From Caecitellus pseudoparvulus (Eukaryota > Bigyra: Bicosoecida), in assembly GCA_965644315.1 (NCBI GenBank), contig CBFFRQ010000068.1, forward strand, positions 496,001 through 560,000: a DNA stretch of 64,000 nucleotides. Direction: 5' to 3'. A model generated the notes under the pieces. The model saw only the letters and a list, made by a program, of their open reading frames with translations, was not told where the DNA came from and did no database searches. The translations under genes were made by a program, and so were the position numbers. This document shows positions 53,546-64,000 of the stretch, piece by piece (position 1 is the first letter of the stretch; the number at the start of each line of letters is the position of its first letter).

Positions 53546-54472
53546 TGGAAAGGGGAATGCACCTCGCTTCACGATGCAGTTGTCTGCACCACCCGCTGCT
53601 GCTCAAGAGCAGCCCCAGCATGCTGGAAACATCGCTCACGCTCCATGTCCACCAGAGAATTCAGATGCGCGGAAGAATGTTCCACTCGAAGGTGAAATTT
53701 GGCTGTCTGCAATGGGCGAAGATGTCCAAGCTATTGGGGTTGAAGTGGTCACCGATGGACACGCGCAAGGCAACCACCGCAATGGGGGGTGTCAGAGAAA
53801 GCCGAACAAGAAGCAAACCTCCAAAACCATTCATGCCTTCCTACAAGAAGCCCTGCGGGAGATCTGATCGTCGGACTGGGGGTGCAAAGCACAGGGTATC
53901 GCTCCGCACTATCGACAAGTGACGGGAAAATAGCCACACCACAGGATCTTGAGCACTCACCGTCTGCGCGAGGGCGCAGCAGGTAGCAAGGCATAGCTGG
54001 CCAATGCCACTGCTAGACGCATGCACAAGTCGCCGCCATCGCTGACAGACCGGCAAAGGAAGCGGACGTGACGTGGCGAAACGATGGTCTGGTGCACTGC
54101 ACTTCCTCGCCAGCGCGGCGAGCCGGCCAGCTGGCAGCAGCGCAGCCATTGCTGGGCGCAAAGCAAAGGCGTATCGTCTCGTTTGTATGTATTTGCCACA
54201 GTTGTAACTCTTCTTACACTCTGGATGACAGCGGAAGCGGTGAGTGCCGTTGCCCGGTGATGCGATGTGCCTCCTTGCCCACTGGGTGGCTGTTGGAATT
54301 GCGCATTGCCCTCCGACAAAATGAAGGTCCTTTGTGGTGCTCACTTTGCGGCACACCACGGCAGAGCCCTGTTGCGAAACCGGCAACTCTATCGTCAACG
54401 TTTGTCGCTTCACGTTTGCCACTTGACTTTGGCACACATGGACTCGATCTTTATCTCGTCCAAATTGCGCAG
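53546..54472. other. Region between FGAM synthase and GCC protein with probable unresolved 5' exons
   Basis: About 930 bp with lower GC than neighbours. A frame at 53574-53867 could encode 97 residues but has no recognised similarity. Near 54190-54240 a short Cys-containing segment (SYTLDDSGS) lies between an acceptor-like TTTGCCACAG and a donor-like GTGAGT, in the style of the cysteine-repeat exons just downstream. The true start of the GCC gene is therefore probably in this interval. Confidence 0.4.
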
Positions 54473-57400
54473 AGCTGCCCACTTGGGGAAGGTAGGCTAT
54501 TCTCATTCCTTCCTTGTGGGCCGTGTTTGGGAGGCAGGTATGGAGACGGAGGGAACTCTTGCAAATCTTGTGGACAAGTGAGTGAAAGCGAGTCGAATCT
54601 GGGTGCGGGCGAGAGGTCGAGCAACGCAGCTCCTTACCACACCCGAGCACCTCACACACAGGGCCGTTCAAGTAGCTTTAGAAGCTCAACTTGCGCGGAT
54701 TGTTCAGCTGGTCAGTGGCGCCTGGTGCTGTGTTTGTTTTTCTGCACATCTTGCACAACCATTTCTGCCTCACTGTCGATATTGCAGGTCGAGCTTCAAG
54801 TGACAACACCGAGAACTCACCGTGCCCAGGGTGCCCTCAAGGGAGGTATTCTGGCTCTGGACAGACGTCGTGCACGCTGTGTGCTGCTGGTAGATTTTCA
54901 GCGGCAGAGACAGCACCCCCCAACCCGTGCACCGATTGTGCAGCTGGCGAGGTATCTGCGGAAGGTGCAACAGCCTGCACGCAGTGCGTCATCGGGAGGT
55001 ATGAGGACAACAATGTGTGCACTGATTGCAATGGTGGCCAATTTTCGGACACTGCGGGGCTCCCGGCTTGCAAGCTCTGCGAAACTGGCAAGTATTCACC
55101 AGCAACAGGAACGCAGTCATCTTGCCAGAACTGCACCAATGGCTACTACCAGGACCAAGGAGGGCTAGGGGAGTGTAAATCTTGTCAAAGTGGGCGTTTT
55201 TCGGTTGGGGAAATGAGTTTCGCAGCTTGTACTCGTTGCCAAGTGGGGACCTACCAATCTTCCACCACCTCAACAACATGCGTCGAGTGTCCGATTGGGA
55301 AGACAACGCACACTTTGGGTGCTTCGGCAGAAACAGAGTGTACACCGTGTCCTGCTGGCCAAGAGACCTTGCTAGGATCACCCGTTTGCGTGAACTGCAC
55401 AGCTGGGCAGCACAACCCGACCCCCGGAGGATCCTGCATGCCTTGTCCGACTGGGGAATACGCAAGCTCACCAGGCTCAACAGCTTGTGATGTGTGCAGT
55501 GCTGGCAAGTACTCGACGGGGGCAGCGACGGCGTGTACGGATTGCGAGGCGGGGCGGTATGGAGCATTACCGGGAGCATCAAGTTGCCCTGAGTGCGAGG
55601 ACACGGAGTACCAACCTAACGTCGGGCGCACATCATGCCTCTCTTGCCCGAACAACCGAGGAAGCAACCTGCCGCGAGACAGCATCGGGGCATGTGTGTC
55701 AGCATCGCCATCTGCGACCAGCACCGTGACGCCCACTCCAAGCAACACAGCGACGCCCAGCGTCACACCATCTGTAACGTCGTCTGTGTCTGGAACCGCC
55801 ACATCCACTCCCACGCCCTCCAACACACCAAGCATGACTGGAACACCAAGTGTAACACCAAGTGTGACACCATCTGTGTCCGGAACTGTCACGCCGAGTG
55901 TCACGGCCACTGTCACCGTCACTCCCACCGTCACTCCCTCCTCAACTGTTACCCCGACAGTGACGCCCAGCATCACGCCTTCCGTGTCCCCCAACCGCAT
56001 CCCCGGTGCAGTGCGCGCCCTCAACGACACCGTCTCCCTGCGACTTGCACACCCTGCCACCACAGACATCACAGTGCTTGTGCAGTGCCACGAGTACGCC
56101 TTCACCGTGTCCACCAACACGTCGTGGCTGCAGCATGTGGGCAATGTGACGTACGGCGACCCCCGTGTGCAGGTGCCGGACCTGGTGACGCTGCGGGTGT
56201 CCACGGGTGGCTTGGCCCGGGGTGTGCACAGTGGCAGTGTGGTGTTCAGTGTGGAGGAGGACGTGCTGACGGGGCTGCCGTCGAGCGCGAGTATGGCCGT
56301 GCATGTGGAGGTGACTGGGCCGCAGGTGCTGGCGGTGGCGTTGGTGGAGTCAGGGGAGGTGAACATGGTGTCTGCGAAGGGCTCTGTGCGCGACTCTGCG
56401 GTGCCGCTGCGCATTGAGAACAGCGGGGAGGAGGCTGACAGCAATGTGAGTGTGGTGGTGGGTGTGGCAGAGCCCGTGGGTGCTGGTCTGGATGCGGTGA
56501 CGCAGACTGAGCTGCTGGAGGTGTTGACGCTGCAGGGCACAGTGGTGGGGCGGCGGCTGAGCAGCGCACTGACGGTGGGTGCGGGGGAGTCCATGGAGCT
56601 GCTGGTGCGGGGCCCCACTGCCATCGTGCCTGATGACGTCAACGCGTACCGTGTGCCGCTGCACGTGTACAGCTCCACTCCGCCTGGCGGGGTCGTGCAG
56701 AGCTTCAGCGTGTTCTTCCGGTCCACGGGCGCCTTCCTGTGCATGGCAGACGGCGCTGTGGAGCTGGCGCCCATGGCCAGGTCGGTGCTGCCGCTGCAGC
56801 TGTACACCATGGACTCTCAGCGGGCGCAGGAGCTGAGTGTGGGCGTGTCTGGGCAGGGGGGGGGTGATGGGTCGTGGCTGGCGGCGGGCAGTGTGCCAGC
56901 CTCCATCGCGGCGCGTGCTGCGCCTGTGCCGTTGTGGCTGACGGCACGGTACGGGGGCACGGGCGCATTGAGTGGTGCTCAGGTGCCAGGTCTGGGTGTG
57001 GCGGCACTGGATGCTGCGCCGGAGTCCAACACGGCCCAGCTGACGCTGCGCACGCGGGGGGCGCCTGATCCCAACTCCACCCAGCATGTGGGGCAGGACG
57101 CCCAGTCAGTGAACATCACGGGGCTGCCAGTGTACGGCGCGCTGTCGCCGTGGGCGTCATCTGCAACGGTGCCGCGCACTGTGGTGTCGGCAGATGTGCA
57201 GCCTGTGGTGTGTGTGTCGTTGCGGGATGTGGTGGGTGTGGCGTCGCCACTGGGCCTGGGGCAGGTGGAGGTGGAGGGAGCCTTCCTGGCTGATGGGCAG
57301 GGCAGGGCAGTGGGGGCCGTGCCACGTGTGGAGGGGATGTGGCGGTCCTTGCCTGTCACAGTGAGCAGCGACGCAGGCGCTGTGCAGCAGCAGTGTGGCG

Positions 57401-60400
57401 GCGTGGCGGGGTCGACGCATGTGGTGCAGGTGCAGCCGCCATCGACGGGCATGCTGCGTGTGAGTGTGAGTGTGCCGTGGGGGGCGGGGGGCGGTGTGGG
57501 TGTGGATGGTGGGGGTGCGGGTGAGGTGGTGATCGTGGTGCAGCGTGCGGCATGTCGTGGGCGTGGGACACAGGTGACGGGGGACGGGCTGCGGTGTGAG
57601 TGCCAGGTGGGGTATGAGCCTGTGGAGGGCGGTGTGGTGCAGGGCGCGGCAGGTGGCGTGTCTGTGACGGCTTGCCAGCCGTGCTTGCCGGGGTATGTCA
57701 GTGGTGGGGGCCAGGCTGAGTGCGGTCCATGTGCGGCTGAGGAGTTCTCGTACCCTGGGTCAGCCGCTTGTCGCAAGTGCCCAGGCAACACCATCTGCGA
57801 CAACGGACTGTTGTATGTGCGGAAGGGGTTCTTCCCTGACCCGGCGGTGGACATGCGGGACGTGCAGAGCGGGGACCGCTTCTACTCCTGCCTGAACCGC
57901 CAGGCATGTGTGGTGGTGTCTGAGCTGGTGGCGGGGGGCGACGTGTACCAGAGCAAGGAAGGCGGCGTGGTGGCGCCGTCAGGTGGTGTCGCGGACAGCA
58001 GCAGCGGGTCGGAGGAGGTGGCAGAGCAGGAGCTGTGTGCTGAGGGGTATGCGGGTCCGTTGTGCGCGGTGTGTGCTGAGGGGTATGCGGGGTCAGGTGA
58101 GCAGTGTTTCAAGTGTTGGTCCATGGGCGCGAACTTGGGTGTGACGGCCTTGATCCTGCTGGCAGTGGGGGCGTTTGTGGCGAACAACGTGAGTAGCAGT
58201 CCGTTCCGGAAGCAGAGTCGCAAGGTGGCACGTCAGCTGCGGCAGTATGACCAGCTGCAGGGCTTGCCGCCGCCGGTGTACTCTGACGAGGATGCGTGGC
58301 GGCACGACCCACGTGTGTTGGAGCGGATGCGGACGTTGAAGGGTGGCAAGGCTGTGACGTTGGTGCTGATTCGTGTGGCGCTGAATACGTTTCAAGTCGT
58401 CGCGTCCATCGCAGCCTTCAATCTGCCTCGGCCACAGGTCCTCTCGCAGCTCTTTTCTGTGTCCAGCTCCGCAGAGGGCCTGAACCTGTCCTTGTTCCCG
58501 GTGCAGTGCGCGAGTGGCCTGAGCTTCTTTGGTCGCTTCTGGACGACCATGCTTTTCCCTCCCTTGGCTGCTTTAGTTCCAGCGGCCGTGATGGCGTCCC
58601 TGTATGCAGTCCAAACTGGCTTTGGAGGACGCACATCCCCCCTCGCTTGTGCTTGGAATAGCAAGAAGCGCGCGCAAACGCACTTTCCGGGGCAGTCTGC
58701 TCTGTCCGCTCGTGGCAAACCAATGTCAACATCCCAAAAGCTCGCAAGTTCTTCTATCTTCAAGGGACGCGGAGCAAAGAACTTCTTCTCCAGAGCGCTG
58801 GGCCGACGGAAACCAAGCCCTCTTGCTGCAAGTGGTGCTAAGTCAGGGTCCGCGGTTCCGAGCGCACTAGAGAAAACCACGCCAATGGGCTCCGTCGCTT
58901 TCGAAGGAAATATGCCAACCCTTGCTTCTTATCTTCAAGGGAGTATCGGTGTGTCCACGGCCCTGCTCTTCATCCTGTACCCTGGCATCATGCGGCAGGT
59001 TTTGACTGCTTTCAACACCTACGGCGACGTGATCGGCGGGGAGACGTACCTGACGGGGGACTTTGCCGTGTCCACATCTGACCCGCAGTACACGGCGGTG
59101 TGGGCGACAGCGCTGGTGGCTGTGGTGGTGTACCTGGTGGGCATCCCCGCATCGGCGCTGTACTTGCTGTACCGCCGCCGGTCCCAGCTGGCTGATCCGT
59201 CCATGCGGGACACGTACGCGATGCTGTATGCGGGGTACCGGCTGCAGGGGCGTGTGTACCTGTGGGAGGGGGTGGTGTTGGCTCGCAAGGTGTCGTTTGC
59301 GTTCCTGTCGGTGTTCATGAGCAACGGGTTCCTGCAGGCGCACATCGGGCTGGCGTTGCTGTGTGTGTCGTTGATGATGCACTTGACAGTGCGTCCGTTC
59401 TCGTACGCGGTGGCGAACTCGTTGGAGACGGCGTCGCTGGGCGTGTCGGCCTTTTGCTTGATGGGGCTGCTGTACCTGTCCAGCCAGCAGCAGTTTGACT
59501 CTCTGTGGTCTTCCAGGCAGCTCTCCACAGGATCGCGCGAGTTCAGCACAGCGCAGGAGACGACAGCAGACCAGTTCCCTGTGAACATCTGGCTGCATGA
59601 GGGCGCCCGTGAGCTGGGGGCTGCAGCGATGCAGGCGCTGAACGGCACGGCTGCAGCTGCGTCTGGTGTGTGGACTCGGTACTTGCCAGCTGTGGACGCG
59701 GCGGCAGCGTTTGACTACGCTTCGAACGTGAGTGCGAGCAGTGGGATGTCGGCGTTGGGGTGGAATGAGACGTTTGTGGGTCGTGTGGGGGGTGTGACGA
59801 TGGTGCGCGAGAGCATGGTGGTGGGCGTCGAGGGAGGTGGTCTGCGTGATGCGCCTGGAGCGTTGTTGGCAGCGGAGGACACGAGTGCGCAGGACGCAGT
59901 GAACATCAATGCGAGTGCACGGGAGATCGGAGTGGTCATTCTCATGATTATCGCTATTGTGGGCCTTCTGCTGGCCTATATTTTTTCGATGGTTCGGTAT
60001 GCAGTGCCGTCTGCATCCAAGAAGGTGACCAAGCTAAGCTTGAAGGCAAGGGGTGTGACTCCACAAGAGAAACCTGCATCAAGGAGGCAAAGTTTCGTCG
60101 TCACTGCATCCCGTCGCATTGCTAGAAAGCCGCTGCCTGCGTTGGAGGCAGTTTCAGGCGACGCCGAGGCAAAGGCATGGGGCGTCAACCCACTCCATGG
60201 CTCCAGCAAGTCTCTGCTTATACCGCGCAATAATACGACACGAAAGTCTCCACCTAAGGGCAGGGTTTCTGAGGTCGATCTTCCTGGATCCGCTCGAGCA
60301 AGGCGGCGAAGCTCGACGAACCCACTCCGGTCACACGCTCGGGATCGAGGGAAAGATACAGTTGCATTTGCCCCCGCAAGGGCGGCGAAGCGTTCTGGTT

Positions 60401-60444
60401 CTGTTCTCCGAAATGACCGCGGGAAAGATGCTTTACAAGGCTGA
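54473..60444 (+). CDS. GCC2/GCC3 cysteine-repeat polytopic membrane protein (5' end unresolved)
   Basis: At least 1,936 residues. Exons 54473-54577, 54662-54710 and 54788-60444 (introns 84 and 77 nt) are in phase; an earlier exon with signal peptide is expected. About ten ephrin-receptor-like GCC2/GCC3 repeats (CPAGQETLLGSPVCVNCTAG style) fill residues 1-350. A Thr/Ser/Pro linker follows (55700-55990). A beta-rich extracellular region spans about 56000-57540, then another Cys-rich module (57550-58110). Around seven to nine membrane helices follow from 58120 (NLGVTALILLAVGAFVANNV) to 59990 (GVVILMIIAIVGLLLAYIF), with a large loop at 58600-58910, and a basic cytoplasmic tail of about 150 residues. 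Such receptor-like proteins are expanded in several protist groups; ligand and function are unknown. Base composition is patchy along the gene. Confidence 0.85.
55700..55990 (+). repeat. Thr/Ser/Pro-rich repetitive linker
   Basis: Imperfect reiteration of units such as PSVTPSVT and TPTPSNT within the GCC-repeat protein, ending at SPNRIPG. It is likely an O-glycosylated stalk between the cysteine repeats and the beta-rich extracellular part. At the DNA level the units are degenerate short tandem repeats on an ACA/ACG/ACC codon background. Confidence 0.85.
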
Positions 60445-60872
60445 AGATGCTGCATTTTGTTTGCATGTTGTTGAATGTACTATCTTGCTTCTCGTCCGGA
60501 GCCCAGCCGCAAGGCCTCCACACAACGATTCAGGAGAAGCGAAAGCACAAACGCAGGCACCACAAAAAAGAAGTCCACACTCCCCAATTCGATTACTTTT
60601 GCTCAGCTGCATTCGTGCATGGCCCGTTTGGCGTTCGCACGAGCGGCGCACTGGACGTGGCCCGGCCCGACGAAGCGGAAATTGGTTTCCTTGCACATCT
60701 TTCCCATCGCTTCCCTGTGCCACTGACTTTGATTCACTGAAAAGGATATGCCTCAGCTGGGAATCTCGCACTATCTCCACAGACTGAGGCTAGTGCGTAA
60801 GCAATAATCGCACCTTGAGCGGTACGCCAAGGTGCCAAGCACTGGCTCACAAGCTCCCGCATTCCCTGGCCC
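60445..60872. other. Intergenic region between GCC protein and E2-like gene
   Basis: About 430 bp between plus-strand genes, noticeably lower in GC. No recognisable coding segment, repeat or RNA. Confidence 0.4.
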
Positions 60873-61514
60873 ATGCAGGAATTCAAGGATTTGCTGACAG
60901 CGGTGTTAGGCGACGGGTTGGTGCGACTTGATAGTGTCTCTGGTTTCGAGGCCTTGCCTGGTGCCGGGTTCCGCCTTCGCGTGACTTTCATGGGGGTGAG
61001 CCGCTTTCAGCAAAGGGAGTGGCCTGCAAGGGTGGACATTTCACGCAGCTTTCCCTTCGAGCCGCCCGTTGTGCGGCTGCTGTGCAGGGTGCGGCACCCC
61101 GCTTGGAATCGGAATGGCACCTTGATGTGCGAGCCCGAGCGTTTCTCGAATTGGCGCCCAGGATTCAAAGTGTCAACTCGCCTGCTGCAAGTTCTGGTGA
61201 GTCAAGCTTGAGTTCGCGGAATCCGCTCCTTTCGACCACCTCGCGTGCGACGCTGATCTCTGCAAGAGCAGATGGCCCTGAACAACCCTGAAGCTCTTGA
61301 TGGGCCTGCCCATACCTATGACCAGGAGTTGCTTAGGCTGTTCCGAGGAGAGGCGAGGTCGCGCAAGCGCGCGTGGAACCGAGTGAGGGGCTTTGCCAGG
61401 CGCCATAACCGGGCTCAAGGATGGAGTCGACGTCGGCAGATGCTGTTCCTTCGACGCGAAGCGGTCCCAGGAACCAGTATTTCACGAGAGATCCTCGTCG
61501 GGCCGGGGATTTAA
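60873..61514 (+). CDS. Divergent ubiquitin-conjugating enzyme (E2/UBC)-like protein
   Basis: Exons 60873-61196 and 61272-61514 (75-nt intron) give 188 residues. The UBC fold is recognisable from the beta-sheet/PxxPP region (RVDISRSFPFEPPVVRLL), the HPN-like segment (RVRHPAWNRNGTLMCEPE), and FSNWRPGFKVSTRLLQVL, which matches the conserved Trp-Ser/Arg-Pro and following helix of E2 enzymes. After the junction, NNPEALDGPAHTYDQELLR corresponds to the helix that in E2s reads NPEDPLxxxxA. A cysteine (LMCEPE) sits where the catalytic Cys is expected, but HPN is HPAWN and the N-terminal helix is short, so it may be active or a UEV-like variant. The Arg-rich C-terminal 50 residues are unusual. Convergent with NOP9 (43 bp). 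Confidence 0.68.
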
Positions 61515-61557
61515 TCTTTTGCCGCAAAGTGCATTGTCAAGATTCCACGCAGCTGAC

Positions 61558-63820
61558 TCACGCTTCGCGAGCACGTTTTCTGCCTCCGAGCAGCTCAGTT
61601 GCACTGGGGGCCGCCACGGCTGCTGCGTCTGATTTGGAAGCTTTCTTCGCCTTCTTGACCTTCTTTGCCTTCTTGGCTTTCTTTGCTGCCTTCTTAGAAG
61701 CCGCTTCAGCTTCCAGCATCTGTCTGGTTTGCAGCGCATCCCAGCTGCTGCGTTGGTTCTTGAAGTGCTGTACCCTCAGCAAGCGCAACACTGCGCGCCC
61801 AGATGGAACTCCACTCAAAGCACGTTCACTGTCGGCCAACTCAGAGACCATTCGTGCACGAGTGGGCAAGTCTGACCCAAGGAACGCCTTCTCAACTAGC
61901 CAGCTTCCTGCCCGGTCAGTGGCAAGCTGAGCCCACTGCCCCTTGAGATGCTTTACAACTTTTCGCCTCAAGACGGAGAGAGGTGCGTCCAATTCAGATG
62001 GTGCGTTTCCTGCAGATGAGGGTGCCAGCACTGGCTCGAGCACGTGCTTGCTGCCAGCTGGGTGCAGTGCGAGCGCTCGAATGTCGTCTGACGTCAAGCC
62101 CGCCACACCGCTGCGAAAGAGCTCCGCCGCGGATCCAGTCCAATGCAGCAGAGCTCCAACAACCCGTGCCCCATGAACTGACACGTAGTTCTCAGGCTTT
62201 TCTTCCCCACCCATTGCACCGGGCATGGCCCTGTCCACACTTGCCGAGAGCACCCCTACCCCTGACTTTGCCGCGCCAGAGCCAGCCGCTGCTTCCGAAA
62301 CGGCCTGTCCACTGCCTGGGGGAGACGAGCGCGCCCCCCCCAGATCCAGCCACCACCGAACCAGCTCAGTGTGCGAAGATGAATCTTCGTCACTCACTGC
62401 AATGTACCGTTTCGCCAGCCTGACCAGTCCAGTCGCAATAGCTGTGCGGGCTCGCGTCGCCACCCCAGGCGAGTCTCCAGCGAGGGTCAACGCAGTCGCG
62501 ACTCTCTCGTGCCCTACCTCCAAGGCCTTGTGCAGCAACGGAAGCACGTCGACGAGGACGCCACTCTCAAGGGCGGAGCCTGCGTGTGCAGAGGCAGCGA
62601 TCATGTCCGCTGCAGCATGATGGGCAATCCTGTGCGAGAGAATGCCCCCCCAGCGCGATTCGGCGACATCTTCCAGCAGCCAAGGTACAACCAACCGAGG
62701 CGCGGCTGCCATGGAAGCTTGAAGCAGCCTGCACCCGACTTCGTCCTTCATCAACTCAAGCATGCGCTCCTCAGCCGTGTCCCCGAATCGGCTCTCTTCT
62801 GCACTAGCTTCAGCCGGCTCATCCACGCCCTCAACCTCATCATGCTTACGAGTGAGGATCGCGTTCACAGCAAGAGGCAGCAGGTCTCCTTCCAGCGTGA
62901 CATCAAGCTGCGAACTGTTGGAGATAAGCTTGGAGCTGGAGGTCGCAGCTGCTGCCGGGTGCGACAGACGCACGCCAACGTCACTTGCGGCAGCTGCTTG
63001 CACGATGAGCTGCAGCACGGGACCAGCGTTAGAGTCGCATGCAGCAGAGCAGATGTCTTCGGCACTCCATGAGGCCACGTGTCGAATCCAGCCTTCCAAG
63101 TGCTGGCGTGTCTCGCTGCTCCCGGCAAAGCCAGGCGCCTCGCATGCGACCCCTGCAGCCTGCAATTCGCGCATCTCTGCAGCGGAGGACGCAAACGCTG
63201 CTTGGGCACGGGACTTCTTTTTCTTCTTCTTGTGCGCCCTGGCCCCTTCGAAACCGTTGCGGCGCTGCGCCGGAGGCTTCAAGCCGCCGAGAGCAGCCAC
63301 CAAGCTCCGTGCTACGTGCGTTGCGCATGTGTCGAATGCAAAGTCCTGCAAGGCTGCAGTGAGAGAGTCTGAGAGCTTGTAAATGCTTTTCCTGGCTGTG
63401 GCACTCGCGTCCTCCTCGTCTGACTCGCCACCACCCTCAGCCGCAGACCCCAGCCGTGACAGGCAGGTCTGCAGAACATGCGAGCCAAAGCGATCACAGC
63501 TCACAAACGGCAGGTAATCAGCTAAGGAAGCTGCAAATGTCGCGACAGACAGGATCGGCGCCTGAGATAGCACGTTCTCCACCAGGTAGCTGCACTTCTT
63601 GCTTGTGGCAGCACTGGCCTCCCTTCCCAACAGCTCCTCCAGCACACGGCGTGTCAAGATGTGCCGCTGCTCTGCATCCGCATCTCGCAAGGGCAGTTCC
63701 AGCTGCCGAAGGTACTCAACTGCAGAGTCGTCAAGCTTTCTTGGCTTCCTGTACTCGGAAAATGCGCAAGTGCAGCAAGAATACGACGGGTATACCCGCA
63801 CCTCCGCACCTGAACTCCAT
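61558..63820 (-). CDS. NOP9-like Pumilio-repeat nucleolar protein
   Basis: NOP9 binds 18S precursor RNA and is needed for small-subunit maturation. Exons 63820-63810 and 63748-61558 (61-nt intron) give 733 residues; the first exon is just 11 nt and supplies MEFR together with the junction. Pumilio-type helical repeats are visible: KKCSYLVENVLSQAP, SCDRFGSHVLQTCLSRLG, AFDTCATHVARSLVAALGG, then later VGCRLLQASMAAAP and DRAGSWLVEKAFLGSD. The repeat spacing and the FxxCATHVARxL motif are as in NOP9 rather than PUM or Puf6. Lysine-rich segments occur mid-protein (AHKKKKKKS) and near the C-terminus (KKAKKVKKAKKASK), consistent with nucleolar localisation. The tail ends GGRKRAREA. Confidence 0.82.
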
Positions 63821-64000
63821 GACCAATTTCCGCACAGCTGCTCAACTATACAATCAAATCGTGGGGCTCCGGGAACTCAATTCAGGAAGAAAGGTTACAG
63901 GCATTCAGCATGACAAGAAAAATCCAATTGTTGGTGCCTGTTTTAGTGGGTGTTGTCAATTTGTGTGGGCCATGGGAGTCCAGTTCGACAAGTTCCGGGT
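63821..64000. other. Window-edge sequence upstream of NOP9
   Basis: 180 bp upstream of the NOP9 start. AT-richer than the gene and presumed promoter; nothing else recognised. Confidence 0.3.

Noticed and set aside
53574-53867. Independent 97-residue gene downstream of FGAM synthase
   Set aside because: No similarity, start context or splice evidence; the interval is more likely 3' UTR or intergenic.
55700-55990. Tandem DNA repeat suggestive of a satellite
   Set aside because: It is a degenerate Thr/Pro/Ser protein linker within an intact coding frame.
1-64000. CRISPR arrays, insertion sequences, phage or viral genes, rRNA or tRNA genes
   Set aside because: No direct-repeat spacer arrays, transposase or viral motifs, or recognisable RNA genes were seen on either strand by eye.

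Overview
This is a gene-dense, GC-rich nuclear segment from a unicellular eukaryote. Almost every gene that can be aligned to a known family from memory is interrupted by short GT-AG introns, mostly 61-86 nt with donors of the GTGMGT type. Splicing models fitted by hand restore continuous, correctly phased reading frames in about fifteen genes. No tRNA, rRNA, CRISPR array, transposon or virus-like gene was recognised. The gene set suggests a heterotrophic or at least not obviously photosynthetic flagellate. There is a CFAP43-type axonemal protein (motile cilium), a uroporphyrinogen decarboxylase of the cytosolic animal type without a transit peptide, mitochondrial PCCB, TIM14 and YebC/TACO1, and a Neverland/DAF-36-type sterol 7-desaturase. 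I cannot name the lineage; a GC-rich free-living protist such as a heterotrophic stramenopile would fit, but this is weak inference.

Layout. 1-5 kb: a Ser/Thr kinase (minus, cut by the window edge), TIM14, and a divergent kinase-like protein with an MGCS start. 5-9.3 kb: choline/ethanolamine kinase (minus), a KMT5A/PR-Set7-like histone methyltransferase, and YebC. 9.7-16.7 kb: propionyl-CoA carboxylase beta, SBDS with a C-terminal zinc finger (minus), a secreted-looking alanine racemase, and the Msp1/ATAD1 AAA ATPase (minus). 16.7-23.1 kb (all minus): an unknown protein, splicing factor SLU7, and the Rieske sterol desaturase. 23.6-29.1 kb: an ankyrin-DHHC palmitoyltransferase, an unknown membrane protein (minus), and UROD. 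29.7-38.5 kb: two large coiled-coil proteins converging tail to tail with 2 bp between stop codons, which appear to be diverged paralogues. 38.5-48.5 kb: TFIIH subunit TFB4/p34, an unknown membrane protein, and CFAP43. 49.4-53.5 kb: FGAM synthase. 54.5-60.4 kb: a large GCC2/GCC3 cysteine-repeat polytopic membrane protein. 60.9-63.8 kb: an E2-like protein and NOP9.

The genes do not form one pathway. Loose themes are ribosome biogenesis (SBDS, NOP9), mitochondrial homeostasis (TIM14, Msp1, YebC, PCCB), and nuclear expression machinery (SLU7, TFB4, KMT5A). The most interesting observations are the inverted paralogous coiled-coil pair, the DHHC enzyme that has lost exactly the four ligands of its second zinc site, SLU7 without its zinc knuckle, SBDS carrying a Rei1-like zinc finger, and a sterol desaturase with a polytopic N-terminal extension.
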